DNA of 64,000 nt from Leptothermofonsia sp049200465 (GTDB lineage Bacteria; Cyanobacteriota; Cyanobacteriia; Leptolyngbyales; Leptolyngbyaceae), in the NCBI RefSeq assembly GCF_049200465.1, contig NZ_CP120836.1, positions 682,001 to 746,000 of the forward strand. The letters are read 5' to 3'. The notes beneath the pieces were generated by a model. It was not told the origin of the DNA. It saw only the letters and a program-made list of their open reading frames with translations, and searched no databases. Every line of letters begins with the position of its first letter. Within the stretch, counting starts at the first letter, position 1. The translations under genes and the position numbers were made by a program. Shown here piece after piece: positions 59,497 to 64,000 of this stretch.

Positions 59497-61257
59497 ATGG
59501 TTAAGAAATCACCTGTGTTTGAAAAGAACCGATCCCCAGTGCTGGCATCAGCAGTACTGGGGTTTTTAATGACTGGGCCTACCATTGCCCATACAGTACC
59601 AGCAACCGGGCAGCCAGCAGAGGCATTCTCGGCAACCACTTCAGAAGTTCCCATTTCCAAAAACCTGGCAGACGCCAGTCTTGCCGACCAGCCTGTCACC
59701 AACACCAGAGACCTCATAGCTGCGGATATGGTCCCCAGTGCTGATGGCATGGAGCAAGTCACGTCCGTTTCCCAACTAACAGATGTCAAGCCAACAGATT
59801 GGGCATTCCAGGCACTACAATCCCTGGTTGAGCGCTACGGCTGCATTGTCGGCTACCCAGACAAAACCTTTCGGGGCAACCGCGCCCTGAGCCGCTATGA
59901 ATTTGCTGCCGGTCTCAACGCCTGTATGGATCGCATTAGCGAGTTAATTGCTGCCGGAACCGCTGATCTGGCTCGCAAAGAAGATCTGGTTGCCTTGCAA
60001 AAGCTACAAGAAGAATTTGCCGCAGAACTGGCAGTACTGCGCGGCAGGGTAGATGCTCTGGAGGTTCGTGCAGCAACCCTGGAAACTCAACAATTCTCAA
60101 CTACCACCAAATTATTTGGACAGGTCATTCTGGGTGTGCAGGGACGGAATGAAGCAAAGGTGGATCTGGCAGGGTTTCGGTTCAGTGATGATTCCGATCA
60201 AATTAACGTCATCAGCAATATTCAGCTCAGTCTTTATACCCAGTTCAGCGATCGCAGCCTTCTATTAACCGGGCTGCAAGCAGGTACAGGCAGAAGCTAT
60301 GGTGAACAATTGTTAACCAATGACGTACTCCTGGGATACGAAGCAGATACGGGTAATCGAGTTCAGATTAGTGACCTCACCTACCGCCATTTGATTGGCA
60401 ACAACTTTGCCGTCATTGCCGGAGCTGCCGGAGTTAACATGGTCAACGTTTTCCGGGGCGCAAACCGGGTCGAGAGTGCAGGATTTGGTCCCATCTCCCG
60501 CTTTGCCCAACGGAATCCCATCCTTAACATTGGTGGTGACGGTGCGGGGGCTGGTTTTGATTGGCAAATTACCCCCACCATTTCACTTCAAGGAGTTTAT
60601 ACCTCTAACCGGGCAGAAGATCCCGCCGATGGCGGCCTGTTCGGCGGACGCAATGGTGCAACCACCGCGGGTGCCCAACTTACCATTAATGCCTTCAACG
60701 CCGTTGATATTGCCCTGAACTATGTCAATGCCTACTCTCCCTCCGGTTTCCTGGGTACCAGCGTTGGCGACGATCAACTGGCACTGCCCAACCCCTTCAC
60801 ACTGCGTGCTCCCATCAAAACCAATGCCTTTGGTGGAACAGTTTCCTGGAGAGTAGCCCGCTGGCTCACCGTCGGAGGTTGGGTTGGTTACACGACGTCA
60901 GATTTGAAAGGCTTCAGCGGTCGTGTGGAAACTCTGAATTGGATGGGCTTCCTCAACTTTCCCGACCTGGGTGGACCAGGCAACTTAGGAGCAATCTACG
61001 TCGGGCAACCACCACGCATTATCAGCAGCGACTTACCAACAGGAAGAAACGTCCCCAGCTTTGTTACGGAGGGGAATGTCCTGGCTGGCCCCGGCGACCA
61101 ACCAGGTAGAACCACCCACGTTGAAGCGTTTTACCGTTTCCGGGTGTCAGATAACATCAGCCTCACTCCCGGTGTGATTGTCATTTTCAACCCAAGACAC
61201 AACGACAATAACGACACCATCACAATCGGTGTCCTGCGAACGACTTTTACCTTCTAG
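59497..61257 (+). CDS. Iron-uptake OprB-type porin with SLH domain
   Basis: Outer-membrane channel of 586 residues. Signal peptide (VLASAVLGFLMTGPTIAHT), a linker, one SLH domain (VKPTDWAFQALQSLVERYGC, GYPDKTFRGNRALSRYEFAA), a coiled-coil trimer stalk (about 150-205, EDLVALQKLQEEFAAELAVL) and an OprB beta-barrel (TTKLFGQVILGVQGRNEA onward) ending in a phenylalanine (LRTTFTF). This is the architecture of cyanobacterial SomA/iron-uptake porins. ATG at 59497 with AGGAGAAGGAG upstream. Complete. Confidence 0.93.
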   Translation: MVKKSPVFEKNRSPVLASAVLGFLMTGPTIAHTVPATGQPAEAFSATTSEVPISKNLADASLADQPVTNTRDLIAADMVPSADGMEQVTSVSQLTDVKPTDWAFQALQSLVERYGCIVGYPDKTFRGNRALSRYEFAAGLNACMDRISELIAAGTADLARKEDLVALQKLQEEFAAELAVLRGRVDALEVRAATLETQQFSTTTKLFGQVILGVQGRNEAKVDLAGFRFSDDSDQINVISNIQLSLYTQFSDRSLLLTGLQAGTGRSYGEQLLTNDVLLGYEADTGNRVQISDLTYRHLIGNNFAVIAGAAGVNMVNVFRGANRVESAGFGPISRFAQRNPILNIGGDGAGAGFDWQITPTISLQGVYTSNRAEDPADGGLFGGRNGATTAGAQLTINAFNAVDIALNYVNAYSPSGFLGTSVGDDQLALPNPFTLRAPIKTNAFGGTVSWRVARWLTVGGWVGYTTSDLKGFSGRVETLNWMGFLNFPDLGGPGNLGAIYVGQPPRIISSDLPTGRNVPSFVTEGNVLAGPGDQPGRTTHVEAFYRFRVSDNISLTPGVIVIFNPRHNDNNDTITIGVLRTTFTF

Positions 61258-61937
61258 GTGCGATCGTATAGCTATAGCCACCAGGCTTAGGACGGGATGC
61301 AGGGGTGGAACCCCTGGCTGGGAGCACAGCCCCCAACCCCCCTTAAATCCAATGTCCTAAGCAACCTGGCGACAGCTATAAATAGTGATGGCAGTAGGCC
61401 AGCAGGTGATGGGGTGATGGAGTGGATGAGTGGACGGGTAAGTTATGAGTTTTAAGTTTTGAGTTCTCAGTTGTCCCAATCCCTATTCTCTGACCCCCAG
61501 TCCCTATTCCCTAGCCCCTATTCCCTGACCCCTGGCTTCTTTCCTCTTTTCTCCCCTCTCATAAAGGCAGGATCAATCCAGATCTCAGTATTAACACTGT
61601 GCTCAGAAAAACCAGTACAAAACTATGATCTGGTAACCCTGTTGCTGGCTAAATAGATAAATTTTCTGTGAACTGAGACAGGTTCAGGAACTTTTTTTAA
61701 GAGCAGTCGCTCTTGAGATTATTAGGTAAAATTCATCACTCGTACCTACCGCATCTCAAACTGAATTTACCTGGCAGGTCTTTTTTGCTACCGAAGCGCT
61801 GATCCTGGATTGGGGTTCGGAATTGTTTTGGCGACAAAATTCCCCCTGTTGAGTCCTTTCAGGAAAAGCGATTTCCTTCAAACACGCTATTTGCGGTGCA
61901 TTTCTAATCCATTCAACCAATGCTGGAGGATTCTACT
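61258..61937. repeat. Spacer with family A element and heptamer array
   Basis: Family A element at 61267-61380, then the clearest heptamer array in the window (CCCTATT CCCTAGC CCCTATT CCCTGAC CCCTGGC, 61500-61537). 61560-61937 is AT-rich promoter sequence for the next gene. Confidence 0.8.
61267..61380 (+). repeat. MITE-like element, family A
   Basis: TATAGCTATAGCCACCAGGC ... GTCCTAAGCAACCTGGCGAC, then AGCTATA. Both terminal inverted repeats are preserved. Confidence 0.85.
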
Positions 61938-63578
61938 GTGAAGAATTACACGACGCGATTTACCGCTTGTTTAGGAATGTTGGCGGGGAGTTGGGCGATC
62001 GCAACCGCAGCCCATGCCCAAATTCCAGTGACCGGGGGGCAGGCCACTGGGGATGCTGCTTTCTTTGTGCCTGGAACCACCTCACCCAGCGGTTCTCCCA
62101 TTCTGTTTGACACCGCCATCAAAACGTTGAGAATTGTTACCCCTAACGGCACCTCTACAACTTCGCGTTTCATTCCCAGCGCTGCCGATTTTACCGACGT
62201 GAATGGCAATAGCCTGCCCGACAGTGGCGATACCGGAAGATTGGCAGGAACCCTGTCAGGGGTTGCTTTTTCCAGCAATGGCAGTCCCGTTTTCTTCCAG
62301 GGAATCCCAACCAACTTTAGTTTTACGTTAAACACGTTTAACCCGGCATTTCTTCAGGGTGGAACCCTGATCAGCCCGGCTGAGGAAGGGGCGGCGCCTC
62401 TGATTTTCCTGCCCATTGCACCCATTACCCTTTCGCCCCAATCCAGTACTTCCTTCACGACTGATCAGGGGCAATTACAGGTTGGACCATTCTCCGCTAC
62501 CCTGACTGGAGATAGCATCGGCTTACCTTCCAACCTTCAATTCCGTGCCTCCAGCGATGTGGCGATCGTGCCAGTTGAACTGGGGCGGCGAATCAAGTTT
62601 GACTTTGAAGGGCAGAACGTGATTCCCTCATTTGCCGATTTTGATGGGGACACACTGGAGTTTGAAGGTCCAACCACCCAGTTCAAAGTGCAAAGCGTTG
62701 GTACTCCGGGAACACGTGAGTTCAAAATTGAAGGGTCGATCGCGAATCTGGCTATTCAGATCACCTCTCCATTTGACGTTAAGGAAAATTCCCTGGATCT
62801 GGCAATAGCAACCGGTCCACTCAAGTACTCAATTAAGGGCGAGGGTCCTGGCTATGTGGCGTTCGGCAACAGTTCGGTGAGCTTCACTGGCACTGCCAGA
62901 AAGGATACCGAATTCAAGTTTGAACAGGGCAATCAAAAGTTCGAAGGCAAAAGCATCGGCAACGTTGCCTTCAATCTCATAACTGGTATTAACGGTACTG
63001 TAAACTTCGTACCCTTTGTTGGAGTTAATAATAACGGCACTGAGTTTAATGTTATCCAAACTCAAACACTAATCAACAACACGACCATCATCTCCACCAG
63101 CACCACTACAACCAGCGTTGCCTTTACCAATGTGGTACTGAACCCCTCGACGACCTATATCCGGCTCTTCAATCCTTCCTTACTGGTGGTTGACCGGGAT
63201 GATGATGATGACGATAACAATGACGATATTGTCTACGGCAACCTGACTTACACGATCTACCAGGGAAGTCTTCCCGCTGTGGTGGTTGTAGAGCGTGATG
63301 ATGATGGTCGGATCATTTTTGTAGAGCGTGAGCGTGGTCGGGGTCGGGCATTAGGTCGCCGCAGACGGGTTATTGCGGCTTATCAAGAAGTTGGATTACC
63401 TAGCCGAGTCTTTCCTGGACTGGTTGGATTAAGACAGCTCCCGCCAGAGGAAATAAATACCACTGGTGATGATGACGATTCCACTCCCCCCCCTGGAACT
63501 ACAACAATTCCTGGTACGACAACTCCTGGTACCACCCCCCCTGGAACCACGACGTCCCCCGGAACAACCACGCCGTAG
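61938..63578 (+). CDS. Secreted acidic/Thr-Pro-rich hypothetical protein
   Basis: GTG at 61938 follows GGAGG by 8 bases; an ATG at 61920 lies upstream of that Shine-Dalgarno. The signal peptide is MKNYTTRFTACLGMLAGSWA...AAHA, then about 400 residues of beta-rich sequence (TLSPQSSTSFTTDQGQLQVG, FDVKENSLDLAIATGPLKYS). Near residue 420 comes an Asp/Asn block (DRDDDDDDNNDD), then a basic stretch (RERGRGRALGRRRR) and a C-terminal TTTPGTT-type repeat. The acidic block could bind calcium. No family recognised, probably surface or matrix exposed. Confidence 0.75.
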   Translation: MKNYTTRFTACLGMLAGSWAIATAAHAQIPVTGGQATGDAAFFVPGTTSPSGSPILFDTAIKTLRIVTPNGTSTTSRFIPSAADFTDVNGNSLPDSGDTGRLAGTLSGVAFSSNGSPVFFQGIPTNFSFTLNTFNPAFLQGGTLISPAEEGAAPLIFLPIAPITLSPQSSTSFTTDQGQLQVGPFSATLTGDSIGLPSNLQFRASSDVAIVPVELGRRIKFDFEGQNVIPSFADFDGDTLEFEGPTTQFKVQSVGTPGTREFKIEGSIANLAIQITSPFDVKENSLDLAIATGPLKYSIKGEGPGYVAFGNSSVSFTGTARKDTEFKFEQGNQKFEGKSIGNVAFNLITGINGTVNFVPFVGVNNNGTEFNVIQTQTLINNTTIISTSTTTTSVAFTNVVLNPSTTYIRLFNPSLLVVDRDDDDDDNNDDIVYGNLTYTIYQGSLPAVVVVERDDDGRIIFVERERGRGRALGRRRRVIAAYQEVGLPSRVFPGLVGLRQLPPEEINTTGDDDDSTPPPGTTTIPGTTTPGTTPPGTTTSPGTTTP

Positions 63579-63618
63579 TCGCATTTCTAGTTGTCGGTAG
63601 AAGTGGTCTGTCAAGACT

Positions 63619-63646
63619 GTTTTGAGGTTTTTCAACCCCTCAAAAC
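63619..63646 (+). terminator. Hairpin after the secreted protein gene
   Basis: GTTTTGAGG pairs with CCTCAAAAC around a 10-base loop, 41 bases after the stop. Confidence 0.6.
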
Positions 63647-63689
63647 ACCCTGGAAATAGATTTTATAGATTTGAGCTACCCCTTAAATC

Positions 63690-63802
63690 TATAGCTATAG
63701 CCACCAGGCTTAGGACGGGGTATAGGGGTGGAACCCCTGGCTGGGGGCGCAGCCCCACCCCCCCTTAAAACTGATGTCCTAAGCAACCTGGCGACAGCTA
63801 TA
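63690..63802 (+). repeat. MITE-like element, family A
   Basis: TATAGCTATAGCCACCAGGC ... GTCCTAAGCAACCTGGCGAC, then AGCTATA. Nearly identical to 61267-61380, so probably a recent copy. Confidence 0.88.
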
Positions 63803-63852
63803 TCTTGACGGACGAATAGGTTTGAAATCTTGACGGACAAATAGGTTTGAAG
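63803..63852 (+). repeat. 25-bp tandem duplication
   Basis: TCTTGACGGACGAATAGGTT (plus TGAAA) is repeated at once with two changes (C/GACAAATAGG, final G). Confidence 0.8.
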
Positions 63853-63876
63853 GAGATGCCTGTTCAGGCGTCTCCT
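63851..63876. terminator. Hairpin overlapping the debranching-enzyme stop
   Basis: AGGAGATGCCTG and CAGGCGTCTCCT (one mismatch) form a stem with a TT loop. No T-run follows on the minus strand, so termination strength is uncertain. Confidence 0.5.
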
Positions 63877-64000
63877 TACCCTAATGAATGCTCAGTCGCT
63901 AACCAGGCGCGCAGCACTTCTGCCACGGTCCATGCTTGAGCAATGCAACCATTGGGGGTCATGGGCGGGTCACCATCAAAGATTTCGCTCAAACTGCCAG
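63876..64000 (-). CDS. Glycogen debranching enzyme (amylo-alpha-1,6-glucosidase), C-terminal end
   Basis: Only the last 40 codons are in the window: GSLSEIFDGDPPMTPNGCIA then QAWTVAEVLRAWLATEHSLG and TAA at 63876-63878. The SEIFDGD and GCIAQAW(T/S)VAEVLRA motifs are the usual end of GDE-type (GH133-like) amylo-alpha-1,6-glucosidases, which act on glycogen branches. The rest lies beyond the window. Confidence 0.82.
   Translation of the reverse strand, partial: GSLSEIFDGDPPMTPNGCIAQAWTVAEVLRAWLATEHSLG

Larger units (their letters stand above)
63579..63875. repeat. Spacer with family A element, tandem repeat and hairpin
   Basis: A terminator-like GTTTTGAGGTTTTTCAACCCCTCAAAAC (63619-63646) closes the upstream gene. 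Then a family A element (63690-63802), a 25-bp tandem duplication (63803-63852) and the hairpin at 63851-63876. Confidence 0.75.

Overview
The window comes from a cyanobacterium, most likely a filamentous one of the Leptolyngbya/Oscillatoriales kind. The signs are many HIP1 palindromes (GCGATCGC), plant-type carotenoid and plastid-lineage genes (zeta-carotene desaturase, accD, a cytochrome b6f cofactor-assembly-like protein, a thylakoid photosystem I accumulation factor), a Rubisco activase fused to an SSUL carboxysome-targeting domain, an SLH/OprB porin, a PEP-CTERM protein and small cyanobacteria-only families (DUF3155, DUF2949, DUF3611). Genes are mostly monocistronic or in short runs, separated by long repeat-rich spacers. 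No prophage, CRISPR array or intact insertion sequence was found.

Layout. 1-6.3 kb: transaldolase (cut by the window edge), glutathione S-transferase, accD, small hypotheticals and a prohibitin-like SPFH protein. 6.3-17.5 kb: signalling, with a giant seven-PAS histidine kinase, an SLH envelope protein, a GAF histidine kinase, DUF3155, a CCB-like membrane protein, a PadR regulator and a NarL-type response regulator. 17.7-22.5 kb: DUF3611 and DUF2949 proteins, a frameshifted NHL/PEP-CTERM gene, Rubisco activase-SSUL and tRNA-Pro(CGG). 22.9-27.8 kb: transposase scrap, the PSI accumulation factor with a mobile repeat inside its coding sequence, a decayed DUF952 gene and small proteins. 27.8-33.2 kb: a Tat-exported pseudo-caspase, a membrane TPR protein and a LytM (M23) peptidase in one transcriptional run. 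33.4-41.7 kb: vanadium haloperoxidase-like protein, zds with an SRPBCC partner, a sugar transferase, a DUF1574 SGNH-like protein, a Rieske oxygenase remnant and a PPC-domain protein. 41.9-49.6 kb: NAD biosynthesis (nadA; pncB, nadD, NrtR-like regulator, NYN/LOTUS protein, nadE) with sodB between. 50-57 kb: YciI-like protein, MFS transporter, ethanolamine-type permease and an aldehyde dehydrogenase. 57-64 kb: pentapeptide-repeat protein, OprB porin, a secreted acidic/Thr-Pro-rich protein and the end of a glycogen debranching enzyme.

Three themes stand out. First, the spacers are filled with several families of ~90-120 bp palindromic, MITE-like elements and with degenerate heptanucleotide tracts (STRR-like). 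Both have entered coding sequences: one element lies in the PSI accumulation factor gene, and heptamer tracts lie in nadE (twice) and in the Rubisco activase linker. Second, five genes (NHL/PEP-CTERM, TPR, M23, NYN, nadD) become single full-length frames after one- or two-base changes, almost all in short homopolymers; this could be assembly error or real decay. Third, the NAD gene cluster with an embedded NYN/LOTUS RNase-like gene, and the dead-caspase/TPR/LytM cluster, are the best candidates for functional modules worth testing.
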